In this document: one piece after another, positions 54,690 to 63,874 of the stretch
Layout: the number at the start of each line of letters is the position of its first letter
Position numbering within the stretch: position 1 is the first letter of the stretch
Origin: Nocardiopsis dassonvillei subsp. dassonvillei DSM 43111
Lineage (GTDB): Bacteria > Actinomycetota > Actinomycetes > Streptosporangiales > Streptosporangiaceae
Assembly: GCF_000092985.1 (NCBI RefSeq)
Contig: NC_014211.1
Coordinates: 620,001 to 684,000, forward strand
Length of the DNA stretch: 64,000 nucleotides
Direction: 5' to 3'
The notes under the pieces: generated by a model
What the model was told of the DNA's origin: nothing
The model's input: only the letters and a program-made list of their open reading frames with translations
Databases searched by the model: none
Made by a program: the position numbers and the translations under genes

Positions 54690-55900
54690 GCGATCACGGC
54701 ACGCCCTCCGCCGAGTACACGGCCTCCGACCGGGAGGGCGACCGCAGGGTCCGCTTCGCCCGGCGCATCGTCATCGTCTCGGTGGGCTTCACCGCGCTGC
54801 TCGTCGTGGGGATGCCCCTGGTGGACGTCGTCACGGCCGCGGCCTCGGACTGGCCCCTGTGGCGCTCCCTGACCGGGGTGGTCGCCTCCGTGCCGATCGC
54901 CGTGCTGCTGATCGTGATGCTCCGGGCCAGGCTGGACGGTCGGCGCAAGCCGGACCCGCGCGCCTACTGGACCTCGCTCGGCCTGATCGTCGTGGTCGTC
55001 CTGTGCCTCCAGGAGCCGATCAACACCGTGTTCTTCCTGGCCGCGTGGTGGGGGACCGGGGTCTTCCTCGCCCCGCGCAGGCGCAGCGCGTACGTCACAG
55101 CCGCCCTGCTGGCGCTGCCCTGGCTCGCGGTCCCGTTCTACGGGTTCGAGACGCAGTTCCAGCCGCTCCTCTACCTGCTGGTGTGGCTGGTGATGGTCTT
55201 CAGCGGGCTGATGTTCGCCGGGGCCTCGCTCTCCATGATCTGGCTGTGGGACATCAGCCGCGAGGCCGTCGCGGGACAGCGGGCCCGCGCCCAGCTCGCG
55301 GTGAGCGAGGAGCGGCTCCGCTTCGCCCGCGACATGCACGACCTGCTCGGGCACAGCCTCTCCGCGCTCGCGGTCAAGGCCCAGCTGGCCGGACGGCTCG
55401 TGGAGCGGGACCCCGAGCGGGCGGGCGCGGAGATGGCGGAGGTGCAGGTGCTCGCCAGACAGGCGCTCCAACAGGTGAGGTCGGCGGTCAGCGGCTACCG
55501 GGAGGTCGACCTGGCGGGCGAGACGGAGGCCGTCCGCGCGGTGCTCGACGCGGGGGGAACCAGGGCGGTCGCCACCGGGCTGGAGGGGCTGGACCTGCCG
55601 CCGCGGACCGCCGCGCTCGCCGCCTGGGTGGTGCGCGAGGGCGGCACGAACGTCCTGCGGCACAGCGACGCCAACGAGTGCCAGATCAGCTTCACCCTCG
55701 CCCGCGACAGCGCCGTGGGCCCCCGGACGCTCGTGGTCGAGGTGTTCAACGACCGCGCCCGGGGCGGCGGCCAGGACGGGAGGGAGTCGGGCAACGGGCT
55801 CGCCGGTCTGTCCGAGCGGGTCGCCATGGGCGGCGGCACCCTCTCCGCGGCCCGCACTCCGGAGGGGGGCTTCCTGCTCCGCGCCGTCCTGCCGCTCTGA
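54686..55900 (+). CDS. DesK-like histidine kinase
   Basis: The 404-residue protein is a two-component sensor with about five membrane segments (residues 25-175), the HisKA_3 helix EERLRFARDMHDLLGHSLSA with phosphoacceptor His218, and a HATPase domain with the N box EGGTNVLRHSDANECQ and GNGLAGLSERVA. Its start is TTG at 54686, overlapping the upstream stop (TTGA) with GAGGAG in front. It shares clear similarity with the degenerate kinase, so the pair arose by duplication. No response regulator gene is adjacent. Confidence 0.9.
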   Translation: MSDHGTPSAEYTASDREGDRRVRFARRIVIVSVGFTALLVVGMPLVDVVTAAASDWPLWRSLTGVVASVPIAVLLIVMLRARLDGRRKPDPRAYWTSLGLIVVVVLCLQEPINTVFFLAAWWGTGVFLAPRRRSAYVTAALLALPWLAVPFYGFETQFQPLLYLLVWLVMVFSGLMFAGASLSMIWLWDISREAVAGQRARAQLAVSEERLRFARDMHDLLGHSLSALAVKAQLAGRLVERDPERAGAEMAEVQVLARQALQQVRSAVSGYREVDLAGETEAVRAVLDAGGTRAVATGLEGLDLPPRTAALAAWVVREGGTNVLRHSDANECQISFTLARDSAVGPRTLVVEVFNDRARGGGQDGRESGNGLAGLSERVAMGGGTLSAARTPEGGFLLRAVLPL

Positions 55901-55909
55901 CGTGCCGCT

Positions 55910-56656
55910 TCAGCGCGTGCCCACCGAGTCGAAGGCCGTGTCGATGTCCTCGCTGGCGCCCTCCCCGCCCGCGGTGTTCACCCCGAGCATGAACGCGCCC
56001 CGGCCGTCGTCCAGCTCCACGATCACGAAGCGGCCGTAGGTGTCCCCCGAGTCGCTGCCCATGGTCGCCCCGAAGGCGGGCAGCCCGTCCACGTCGGTCT
56101 GCCCGGAGGGCTCGGCCCACACGCCGCCCTCGGCGGCCAGGTCGGCGGCCAAGTCCACGGCCAGTCGCACCCCGGCCACCGCGATCGGCTCCACCGAACC
56201 GAGTTCCTCGGTGCCGGTGACGATGACCGCGTCCGGGTCCTCGGCCGGGCCGAGGACCGCGTAGGAGGTGTACTCCGAGGGGACCTCCCCGTCGCCGAGT
56301 CTGTGCCACTCCTCACCGGGGAGTTCGTAGGCCAGTCCGGCCGGGGGGTCCGCGGCGGTGTCCCCGCCGTCCGCCGGGTCCCGCGGGGTGTCCTCCGTGT
56401 CCCCTGCGCCGCCTCCGCCGTCGGCCGCGTCGCCGCCCTCCTCGGCGGACTCCGGAGCCGAACCGGACAGGGGCCCGCCGTCGGAGAGGAACCAGCCGAG
56501 TCCGGCCGCGGTGGCCAGCAGGAAGGCGAAGGTCACGACGAGGGCGATGGTGAGGGTGACCCGACGGGCGTTGTCGGGCTCGCGGCCGTCCGTGCGGGGG
56601 CGCGGACCGACGCGGTGTCGGTCGCCGCGGTCCGGCCTGTCCGGTCCTGGTGGCAT
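55910..56656 (-). CDS. Membrane-anchored hypothetical protein
   Basis: The 248-residue protein has a charged cytoplasmic N-terminus of about 33 residues, one membrane segment (LTIALVVTFAFLLATAAGLG), a Gly/Asp/Glu-rich linker to about residue 105 and a compact outer domain with YELPGEEWHRLGDGEVPSEY and RFVIVELDDGRGAFMLGVNT. The ATG at 56656 has no strong ribosome binding site. It converges with the kinase operon. Function unknown. Confidence 0.7.
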   Translation of the reverse strand: MPPGPDRPDRGDRHRVGPRPRTDGREPDNARRVTLTIALVVTFAFLLATAAGLGWFLSDGGPLSGSAPESAEEGGDAADGGGGAGDTEDTPRDPADGGDTAADPPAGLAYELPGEEWHRLGDGEVPSEYTSYAVLGPAEDPDAVIVTGTEELGSVEPIAVAGVRLAVDLAADLAAEGGVWAEPSGQTDVDGLPAFGATMGSDSGDTYGRFVIVELDDGRGAFMLGVNTAGGEGASEDIDTAFDSVGTR

Positions 56657-56951
56657 CAGGGGCTCCTGTGTGCTGCTGGGGGGTTCCCGGGGCCGGGGCC
56701 CACAGAAGCACTACCCAGACCGGGGCGCGCGGAGACGGGCCGCCGTGGCCGGATCGGGCCGCCACCGGACAGCGCGGTCGGTCAGCTCGGTTGGGCAGTG
56801 CGAATGGACAACGCGGCCGGGTGGCGCCGCCCGGCAGCGCGGATGGACGACGCGGTCGCGGGCGGCGCGGTCAGCCGGTGCGGCCGGACTCCGTCCCCCC
56901 GGGCAGGCCGGAGGGGCCTCCCGGCCGTGGGCGGGGAGGGGACGGACGGCC

Positions 56952-57407
56952 TCAGACGTGCCAGGGGGCGAGGGGCAGCGGGGACCACAGGACGTGGGGC
57001 TCGGGCACGTCGCGGGGCGCGGGCAGCACCGCGGGCGGCAGCCGGTACTCGGCCGGGAGCGGATCGGTGGACCACGAGCGCCGCGTGCCGGGGTCCTCGT
57101 CGCGCGGTCGGACGACGTGGCCGGGCACGGGGCCCGCCGCCCGGGGAGGCTGCTCGGGGACCGGGTCGTGGACGTTCGCCGTCCCGTCGGCGGGTCCGGA
57201 CCCGCCGCGGGGAAGGGGGCCGCCGGGACGGGCCGCTTCGGCGGGGACCGCGGGCGTCCCGGACAGCCCGAGCACCCGGTCGATCTCCTCGGGGCTGAGC
57301 GGGCGGTCGGCGTCGGCCACCGCGATGAGCACCTCGGCGTACAGTTCGATCTCGTCCAGCGCGACGTGGTCGTGGAGGTGGTCGTGCAGGTCGAGGCTGT
57401 GGTTCAC
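56952..57407 (-). CDS. Hypothetical protein with conserved actinomycete N-terminus
   Basis: The 151-residue protein starts MNHSLDLHDHLHDHVALDEI and continues ELYAEVLIAVADADRPLSPEEIDRVLG, an N-terminal helix-turn segment seen in many small actinomycete proteins of unknown function. Residues 55-151 are Pro/Arg-rich with no visible fold. The GTG at 57407 has GGTGAG five bases upstream. The His/Asp-rich start could bind metal, which is only a guess. Confidence 0.6.
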   Translation of the reverse strand: MNHSLDLHDHLHDHVALDEIELYAEVLIAVADADRPLSPEEIDRVLGLSGTPAVPAEAARPGGPLPRGGSGPADGTANVHDPVPEQPPRAAGPVPGHVVRPRDEDPGTRRSWSTDPLPAEYRLPPAVLPAPRDVPEPHVLWSPLPLAPWHV

Positions 57408-57678
57408 GTGAGCTCACCCCCTGAGACAACGGTGTCGCGGCAGGACGGGACACCCCGCGCCGGAGTGCCGTGGGTACGGGTGCGACGGATCCGGACCCAC
57501 GCGGACGTGAGGAGTACCAGGCTACGCGCAGGGCGGGCCGGTGCGCATGACCCGTGAGGACCAGGCGGCGGAGTCACCCGGGTTAGCCAGGAGGGGGCCC
57601 CACCTGGGCGGGCGCGGTGCTTTCGGGCCACCGCGCCGGGTGCCCCGGGCACGACTTTCGTCCCCACCCGGCGTGGCG

Positions 57679-58233
57679 CTAGGCCCAGGTGACGTCCTGG
57701 TGCTGGGCGGCGAGCGCCGCGTAGTGGGCCGGAGTGTGCTGGAGCACCAGCCGGTCGTTGTCGTTGAGCTCACGCACCACCTTGCCGGGCACCCCCGCCC
57801 ACAGCGTGTCCGGCGGGACGGTCTTGCCCGGCGGCACGAGGGAGCCCGCCGCGACCAGGGCGCCCCGGCCGACGCGGGCGCCGCCCAGCACGATGGCGCC
57901 GATGCCGATGAGCGCGCCCTCCTCCACGACCGCGCCGTGCACCATCGCCTTGTGGCCAAGGCTCACGTCGTCGTGCAGGATCACGGGCTCACCGGGATCG
58001 GAGTGCAGGCCGCACTGGTCCTGGATGTTGACCCGGTCACCGACGACGACGTCCTCGGTGTCGGCGCGCAGCACCGACCCGTACCACACGCTGCTCCGGG
58101 CGCCCAGGCGCACGCGGCCGACCACCACCGCGCCGGGCGCGATCCACGCGCTCGGGTGGACCTCCGGTCGTCCGAAGTCCGCTCCGCCCACGCGGGGCCC
58201 CGCGGGCCCGCCTTCCGTGCGGCCGTTGTCCAT
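57679..58233 (-). CDS. Gamma-carbonic-anhydrase-like hexapeptide-repeat protein
   Basis: The 184-residue protein is a left-handed beta-helix with IAPGAVVVGRVRLGARSSVW, VLRADTEDVVVGDRVNIQDQ, a metal-binding histidine in CGLHSD, and SLGHKAMVHGAVVEEGALIG. These contain the three histidines of the gamma-carbonic-anhydrase family (YrdA/PaaY/CaiE-like branch). Hydratase activity is often absent in this branch, so enzyme function is not certain. GGGAGGG precedes the ATG at 58233; the first 15 residues are Gly-rich. Confidence 0.85.
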   Translation of the reverse strand: MDNGRTEGGPAGPRVGGADFGRPEVHPSAWIAPGAVVVGRVRLGARSSVWYGSVLRADTEDVVVGDRVNIQDQCGLHSDPGEPVILHDDVSLGHKAMVHGAVVEEGALIGIGAIVLGGARVGRGALVAAGSLVPPGKTVPPDTLWAGVPGKVVRELNDNDRLVLQHTPAHYAALAAQHQDVTWA

Positions 58234-58621
58234 CTCGTGGCCCTCCCTGCGTCTCGTACCGCCGTGTCCGTCTCCCCCGGGAGGGGGCGGATCAGCGGGA
58301 AGTTGACCGCTCTGCCCCCGTACGGGGATGATCGCGCATACCTTAGTAAGAACGTGACCGGGGTCCGCACGGCGATGTCCGGTCGGGGATCTTGACGCGG
58401 CCGCGCCGCGCGTGTCTACCTTGGTCGCCTGGACGGTGTCCACGGCGTTACGCTCCGCTCCCGACCGGTGCCCCCAGGCGGTCGAGCCGGTATGCAGAAA
58501 AGGGCACTATCGGGCGTATGTCGCTAACGAGACCGGTCAGGTGTCGTGGTGACAATGGGTACGGGTCAACTCGCACCTTCTGCGTCGTACAGTCACAACG
58601 GTGTAAGGACATGAAGGGCAC
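58234..58621. other. Divergent promoter region, about 390 bases
   Basis: Separates the carbonic-anhydrase-like gene and the DivIVA-like gene. A -10-like TACAGT at 58588-58593 with a GGTCAA 18 bases upstream may serve the plus-strand gene. No gene is visible. Confidence 0.4.
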
Positions 58622-59806
58622 ATGAGCGATATGTTGCCGGGCGGCGGACTCCAGCAGGACAGGTTTCCGACGGTGCGCAAGGGCGGCTACGACAAGGCGC
58701 ACGTCGACGACTACTTCGTGCGGACGGACAACCAGGTCAAGAGTCTGCGCGAGCGCCTCCAGCGGCTGGACGACGAGCTGGAGCAGTACAAGCGCGACCT
58801 CGCCATCGCCCGCGAGAAGGCGCAGGTCAAGCCGGAGCACGAGCAGATCAGCGAGCGCATGGCCGAGATCCTGCGCATCGCCGAGGAGGAGGCCCAGGAG
58901 CGCCGCTCCAAGGTCGAGTCCGAGGTGAAGGAGGCCGAGAAGAAGGCCCAGGACGAGATCGCCAAGTACCGCAAGGACGCCGAGGAGCACGCCGAGCGGA
59001 TCCTGTCCTCCGCGCGCTCGGAGGCCCACTCGATGGTCGACAGCGCCAAGAAGGAGTCCGACCAGCTCCGGGAACAGGCCAAGCAGGAGGGCGAGCGCCG
59101 CCTGAACGAGGCCGAGGCGCGCGCGAAGAAGATCCACGACACCGCGGACCGCAGGCTCGCCACCCTCACCGCCACGCACGCCGAGGCGCTGCGCCGCCTC
59201 AAGGACATGCACTCGACCCTGGCCGACCTGGTCGCGGCCGAGGACAAGGCGGGCGCGCTGGAGAGCGGGCTCTCCCGCGACGAGGTGGCCGCCGCGTCCG
59301 CCCCGGCCAAGCCGGCCCCGGCCAAGCCCGCCGCGGCGGCCAAGGCCCCCGAGCGCGCCGCGGAGCCCTCCCGGCCCCAGCCCCGCCCCGAGGCGGCCGC
59401 GCCCGCTCCGGCCAAGCCGGCCCCGGACGCGCCCGGGGACAAGGACGAGGCCACCACCAAGCTGCCTCCGCTCCAGCAGCAGCCGGACGAGGCGACCGTG
59501 CGCATCAGGCCGGTGGCCAAGCCGGAGCAGACCGGCCAGGACCCGGCGGGGAACTCCTCCCCGAAGGACCAGGCCCAGTCCGCTCCCCGCCCCCCGCAGG
59601 GCGCCCGCTTCACCGGTCCCGCCCCCGAGGGCGACCAGAAGCCGCAGCCCGGCCCGCAGCAGCCGCAGTCCGGTCCGCAGCAGGGCCAGAAGGGCCAGGA
59701 GCAGGGCGGCGATCCGGGCATCACCGGTATCTACCGCCACCCGGAGTCCGGCCACAACCAGCCGCCCAAGGGCGAGGACGGCGTCCGGGTCATCCGCAAG
59801 CCCTGA
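58622..59806 (+). CDS. DivIVA-like coiled-coil cell-polarity protein
   Basis: The 394-residue protein begins with a DivIVA-type region (RFPTVRKGGYDKAHVDDYFV at residues 14-33), followed by a long coiled coil to about residue 195 (EERSKVESEV and AEKKAQDEIA segments) and a Pro/Ala/Gln-rich tail that ends ITGIYRHPESG and GVRVIRKP. Such proteins organise polar growth or the cytoskeleton in actinomycetes; relatives are often annotated cellulose-binding protein. The ATG at 58622 follows AAGGACATGAAGGG. The low-complexity tail should be disordered. Confidence 0.85.
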   Translation: MSDMLPGGGLQQDRFPTVRKGGYDKAHVDDYFVRTDNQVKSLRERLQRLDDELEQYKRDLAIAREKAQVKPEHEQISERMAEILRIAEEEAQERRSKVESEVKEAEKKAQDEIAKYRKDAEEHAERILSSARSEAHSMVDSAKKESDQLREQAKQEGERRLNEAEARAKKIHDTADRRLATLTATHAEALRRLKDMHSTLADLVAAEDKAGALESGLSRDEVAAASAPAKPAPAKPAAAAKAPERAAEPSRPQPRPEAAAPAPAKPAPDAPGDKDEATTKLPPLQQQPDEATVRIRPVAKPEQTGQDPAGNSSPKDQAQSAPRPPQGARFTGPAPEGDQKPQPGPQQPQSGPQQGQKGQEQGGDPGITGIYRHPESGHNQPPKGEDGVRVIRKP

Positions 59807-60006
59807 CCCCGCGGTTCCGCCCGGACGGGAGCGCCCGGGGAGCCCTCCCCGGCCAGTCCTCTCCGGGCCCGCGGCGAGCCCTCGCGGCGCACCGGTCCGG
59901 AACGCGATCCGGGGGTGGGGACCACGTCCCCGCCCCCGGCGTTTTGTGGCCCGATGTAGGGTGACGTCCGCCTTGTCGCAGGCTGTCGGCTACGATGCCG
60001 ACAGCC

Positions 60007-60456
60007 ATGATTATCCGCGCGGCCATCCGGTCGGACCTCGGTGCGATTCTGCGTCTTCTCAGGGAACTCGGCGACACCACCCACGCGCAGAGCGCGCACG
60101 TTCGCATGTCCTCCGCCGCCGTACGCGCCTGGACGCGGATGGAGAACGACCCCGACCGCACGATCCTCGTCGCCGAGCAACGCGGCCAGATCATCGGCAC
60201 CCTGGACCTGCTGGTCGTGGCCAACCTGACCCACGACGCCCAGCCCTGGGCCGTGGTGGACAACCTCGTGGTCGACCCCCTGGCCCGGGGCCGGGGCATC
60301 GGCCGGGCGCTCATGGAGGACGCGCTCGACCGCGCCACGCGGGCCGGGTGCTACAAGGTGGAGCTGCTGGCGCACGAGAACGGCCAGGACGTCCACCGGT
60401 TCCACACCGCGCTGGGCTTCGACAGCTCCGCCGAGGGCTTCCGCCGCTACCTGTGA
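60007..60456 (+). CDS. GNAT-family N-acetyltransferase
   Basis: The 149-residue protein begins MIIRAAIRSDLGAILRLLRE and has the acetyl-CoA loop in VVDPLARGRGIGRALMEDAL (about residues 90-110) and the final FHTALGFDSSAEGFRRYL. It resembles small-molecule or PhnO/Rib-type acetyltransferases; the substrate is unknown. TACGAT at 59991-59996 is a likely -10 box with a leader of only a few bases. Confidence 0.85.
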   Translation: MIIRAAIRSDLGAILRLLRELGDTTHAQSAHVRMSSAAVRAWTRMENDPDRTILVAEQRGQIIGTLDLLVVANLTHDAQPWAVVDNLVVDPLARGRGIGRALMEDALDRATRAGCYKVELLAHENGQDVHRFHTALGFDSSAEGFRRYL

Positions 60457-60466
60457 CCCGCGGGCG

Positions 60467-62233
60467 TCAGCGCTTGGCCGCCGAGCCCCCGCTCAGCGGC
60501 ACACCCCGCATGAACACCACGGTGACCAGCCCGATCACGGCGATCGGGATCCCCGCCAGGAACACGCCCTGCATGGCGTGGTCGAAGGCGCCCACGACCA
60601 CCTCGCGGACCGGCTCCGGCAGCGAGTGCACCAGTTCGGGGGAGCCCTGCGCGGCCTCGGCCGCCTCCGACAGCCCGACCGACAGCTCCCGCGCCCCCGA
60701 GTCGGTCCCGGCCGCGGCGTCCGCCGCCACCCGGGCCCGCGCGTCGGCCGACGCCTGGGCCAGCTCGCCGTTGAGCCGTCCCACCATCACCGCGCCGAAC
60801 GCGGCCACGCCGGTGGCGCCGCCCAGGTTGCGGAAGAACACGACCGAGGCCGTGCCCGTGGCCATGTCCGCCAGGGGCAGGGCGCTCTGCGTCGCCAGCA
60901 GCAGGATCTGCATGCACAGGCCCAGCCCCAGGCCGACCATCACCTGGCCCGCGACCACCGTGGTCAGCCCGGTGTCCAGATAGGCCAGGCTGAGGGCGGC
61001 GAACCCGAACAGGCACAGGGCCATGCCCGTGACCGGGTAGGCCTTCCACCGGCCGCTGCCGCCCACCGCGTAGCCGGAGCCGATCGAGGTGAGCAGGAAC
61101 GAAGCCACCAGCGGCAGCGTCATCAGGCCCGACACGGTCGGCGTCATGCCGTGCACCATCTGGAGGTACTGCGGCATGTAGATGATCAGGCCGAACATCA
61201 TCATCCCGACGCAGGCCGACCCGAGCGAGGACAGTACGAACGTCCGGTCGCCGAACAGGCGTGCCGGGATGATCGGCTCCCGCGCCCGCCGCTCGACCAC
61301 CACGGCCGCGGCCGTGAGCAGGAGGGCCCCGGCGCCCAGGGCGTAGGACAGCGGCGAGTTCCACGGGAACTGTGTGCCGCCCAGGCTGAGCAGCACGATC
61401 ACGGTGCTCGCGGCGCTGAAGATCAGCCCGGCGCCCAGCCAGTCCACGGGCGCGTCGCGGCGGGGGACGAAGGGCATGGTGAACATGAACTGGATGACGA
61501 CGAAGGCGAACAGGGCCAGCGGCACGGTGATGAGGAAGCACCACCGCCAGCCGAGCGGACTGTCCACCAGGAACCCGCCCACCAGCGGCCCCAGCACGGT
61601 GGACACCCCGAACACCATGCCGATGAGTCCGCTGTAGCGGCCGCGCTCGCGGGGCGGGACCACGTCTCCCAGGATGATGTTGGGCAGTGTGGCCAGACCG
61701 CCGACGCCCAGCCCCTGGAGGGCGCGGGCCGCGATCAGCCAGTTGATGTCCTGCGCCAGGCCCGCGGCGACCGAGGCCACGATGAAGATGCCCAGGGCCA
61801 GCTGGAAGAGGAGCTTGCGCCCCCAGACGTCGGAGAGCTTGCCCCACACGGGGGTGGAGGCCGTCATCGTGAGCAGGGCGGCCGTGGCGACCCAGGCCAG
61901 GCGGTCCTGGCCGCCCAGCTCCCCCATGATCGTCGGCAGGGCGGTGCCCACGATGGAGTTGGTGAGCATCGAGGTGAGCATGGCCAGGACCAGGCCGACC
62001 ATGATGCGGCGCACCACGCGGCGCGAGGGCAGCCCGGGGGCCTCGTCGGCGGCGGAGACGGCCGGGACGTCCGCCGCGGGGGCGTCCCCGGGTGGGGCGT
62101 CCCCGGGTGGGGAGTCCGTCAGCGGTGTTTCGGTGAGGGGATCATCGCAGGTCCGCGTCCGCGCGACCGCCCGGGGTTCGACGCCCGGGGGAGTGTCCCC
62201 GGCTCCGGCTCCTCCACGCAACGACTGTTCCAC
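60467..62233 (-). CDS. DHA2-family (EmrB/QacA) drug efflux transporter
   Basis: The 588-residue protein is a 14-helix major facilitator: a disordered Pro-rich N-terminus of about 70 residues, then MVGLVLAMLTSMLTNSIVGT and the loop motif GKLSDVWGRKLLFQ between helices 2 and 3, and the DHA2 motif GVFGVSTVLGPLVGGFLVDS-like sequence near helix 5. A Gly/Ala-rich loop of about 60 residues near 500 interrupts the last helices. GTG at 62233 lies opposite a TetR gene and an operator-like palindrome. Multidrug export is inferred from the family. Confidence 0.9.
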   Translation of the reverse strand: MEQSLRGGAGAGDTPPGVEPRAVARTRTCDDPLTETPLTDSPPGDAPPGDAPAADVPAVSAADEAPGLPSRRVVRRIMVGLVLAMLTSMLTNSIVGTALPTIMGELGGQDRLAWVATAALLTMTASTPVWGKLSDVWGRKLLFQLALGIFIVASVAAGLAQDINWLIAARALQGLGVGGLATLPNIILGDVVPPRERGRYSGLIGMVFGVSTVLGPLVGGFLVDSPLGWRWCFLITVPLALFAFVVIQFMFTMPFVPRRDAPVDWLGAGLIFSAASTVIVLLSLGGTQFPWNSPLSYALGAGALLLTAAAVVVERRAREPIIPARLFGDRTFVLSSLGSACVGMMMFGLIIYMPQYLQMVHGMTPTVSGLMTLPLVASFLLTSIGSGYAVGGSGRWKAYPVTGMALCLFGFAALSLAYLDTGLTTVVAGQVMVGLGLGLCMQILLLATQSALPLADMATGTASVVFFRNLGGATGVAAFGAVMVGRLNGELAQASADARARVAADAAAGTDSGARELSVGLSEAAEAAQGSPELVHSLPEPVREVVVGAFDHAMQGVFLAGIPIAVIGLVTVVFMRGVPLSGGSAAKR

Positions 62234-62308
62234 ACAAGCCCCCGATCACGGACGCACAAAAGGCCCCGCGGCGTGCTGCCGGGGGCGTCGTCCTGTCCTC
62301 AGGTATAT

Positions 62309-62323
62309 GTAAACACTGTTGAC
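62309..62323. promoter_or_regulatory. Operator-like palindrome between efflux pump and TetR
   Basis: GTAAACACTGTTGAC is palindromic around its central C apart from one mismatch pair. It lies in the AT-rich divergent region between the two genes. Confidence 0.65.
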
Positions 62324-62427
62324 CTGTCAAATCCATATCTCTCCGCACGTTTCGGTATGCGTCGGTTCTCCGGAAGTGTCAACCTGGAGTACTGACCGCC
62401 AGACCGCAGCCGCCAAGGGGTACGCAG

Positions 62428-63045
62428 ATGGACCGTCCGGAGGAAACCGGAGGCGGCCCCGGGCCGACGAGGGGGCGGGAGGCCACCAGAGCCCGCATTC
62501 TGGCCAGCGCCAAGGAGCTGTTCACCAACGAGGGCTACGGTTCGGTGTCGTCGAGGATGATCGCCGCGCACGCGGGGGTCAACGTCGCGCTCATCAACCG
62601 CTACTTCGGCGCCAAGAGCGGACTGCTGACCGAACTCCTGCGCGAGGACGGCGTCTTCCCGGGGCTGATCGAGGGCGAAACCGCCACCCTCACCCGGCGC
62701 CTGGCCGAGCACGCGGTGAGCCGCCTGCACGGCGAGGCCACCGCGCTCCAGCGCGCGCTGGACGACTCCGCGGGCGACCCCGACCTCCAGGCGGTCTACC
62801 AGGGGCGGATCACCAGCGCGATGATCGACCCGCTGACGGTCTACCTCGGCGGGAACGACGGCCGGGCGCACGCCTCGCTGCTCTCGGCCGTGATGCTGGG
62901 GCTGACCCGGGTGCGCGTGGTCGAGGGGGCCACGGCCCTGCGCGCGCTCGACCGCGACCGGCTCACGGACCGGATCCAGGCGCTGCTGGACCTGTGCATG
63001 GACGACTTCGCCGAGGACGACGGGGACGCGCCGGCGAGCCGGTGA
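62428..63045 (+). CDS. TetR-family regulator of the efflux pump
   Basis: The 205-residue repressor has ATRARILASAKELFTNEGYG and AAHAGVNVALINRYFGAKSG, the typical helix-turn-helix at about residues 20-60, then a C-terminal ligand domain. It is divergent from the DHA2 pump, the standard arrangement of a drug-sensing repressor with its pump, and the palindrome at 62309-62323 is its probable site. The ATG at 62428 has AAGGGG upstream. Confidence 0.85.
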   Translation: MDRPEETGGGPGPTRGREATRARILASAKELFTNEGYGSVSSRMIAAHAGVNVALINRYFGAKSGLLTELLREDGVFPGLIEGETATLTRRLAEHAVSRLHGEATALQRALDDSAGDPDLQAVYQGRITSAMIDPLTVYLGGNDGRAHASLLSAVMLGLTRVRVVEGATALRALDRDRLTDRIQALLDLCMDDFAEDDGDAPASR

Positions 63046-63149
63046 CCACCGGCGGTCCCGTCCGCCCGGGCGACACGTTTTGCCGGGTCGGCAAAGAACG
63101 TCGCGCCCGGCGGACCGCGCGTGGAGAGTGGGGCGCGGAGGTGGTCGAC

Positions 63150-63806
63150 ATGACCGGTGAACACGCGGCGGACTCCCTGCCCGAGGAGATGGGCGAGGAC
63201 TTCTGGAACGAGCGCTACCGCTCACAGGAACGGATCTGGAGCGGCAGGCCCAACCGCCACCTGGTGGCCGAGGCGGCCGACCTCGAACCCGGACGGGCGC
63301 TGGACGTGGGCAGCGGCGAGGGCGCCGACGCGATCTGGCTGGCCGAACGCGGCTGGCGGGTGACCGCGCTCGACATCTCGACCGTGGCGCTGGACAGGGG
63401 CGCCGCCCACGCCCGAGAGCGGGGCGGGGAGGTGCCCGGGCGCATCACCTGGAAGCGGGCGGACGTGACCCGCTGGTCCCCGGACGAGGACGCGTTCGAC
63501 CTGGTGACCTCGCAGTTCATGCACCTGCGCGAGCGCTGGCGCGCCCGGTTCTTCGCCGCGCTGGCCTCGGCGGTCGCGCCCGGGGGAGAACTCCTGGTCG
63601 TCGCGCACCACCCCCGGGACCTGGAGGAGGGCGTGCCCCGCCCGCCGGACCCGGACCTGTTCTACACGGGCGACGAGGTGGCGGCGGCCCTGCCCCGGGA
63701 GGAGTGGACCGTGCTCGCCGACGAGGTCCGCGCGGGGACGGCCGTCCTGGACGGGGAGACCCACACCGTCCACGACCTGGTGGTCCGCGCCCGCCGCGAG
63801 GCCTGA
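63150..63806 (+). CDS. SAM-dependent methyltransferase
   Basis: The 218-residue protein begins MTGEHAADSLPEEMGEDFWN and has a class I SAM fold: ALDVGSGEGADAIWLAERGW (motif I, about residues 50-69), RVTALDISTVALDRG and DLVTSQFMHLRERWR. GGAGGTGG lies five bases before the ATG at 63150. Family resemblance is to small-molecule or tellurite-resistance-type (TehB-like) methyltransferases; the substrate is unknown. A strong palindrome follows. Confidence 0.85.
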   Translation: MTGEHAADSLPEEMGEDFWNERYRSQERIWSGRPNRHLVAEAADLEPGRALDVGSGEGADAIWLAERGWRVTALDISTVALDRGAAHARERGGEVPGRITWKRADVTRWSPDEDAFDLVTSQFMHLRERWRARFFAALASAVAPGGELLVVAHHPRDLEEGVPRPPDPDLFYTGDEVAAALPREEWTVLADEVRAGTAVLDGETHTVHDLVVRARREA

Positions 63807-63831
63807 CCGGAACCGGCCCGCGGCGTCCGGC

Positions 63832-63865
63832 GGTCGGCCGGGGCCCGCGCGGGCCCCGGCCGACC
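63832..63865. terminator. Perfect 17-bp palindromic hairpin
   Basis: The 34 bases from 63832 to 63865 are a perfect palindrome with the centre GC/GC, so the real loop uses the central bases. It separates the convergent methyltransferase and RidA genes. Confidence 0.8.
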
Positions 63866-63874
63866 GGGCGGGGC

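Noticed and set aside
58330..58350. A TTACTA-like sequence on the minus strand upstream of the carbonic-anhydrase-like gene
   Set aside because: It resembles the TGTTACTA-N4-GTA box but has a different spacer and no leading TG, so I did not count it as a member.
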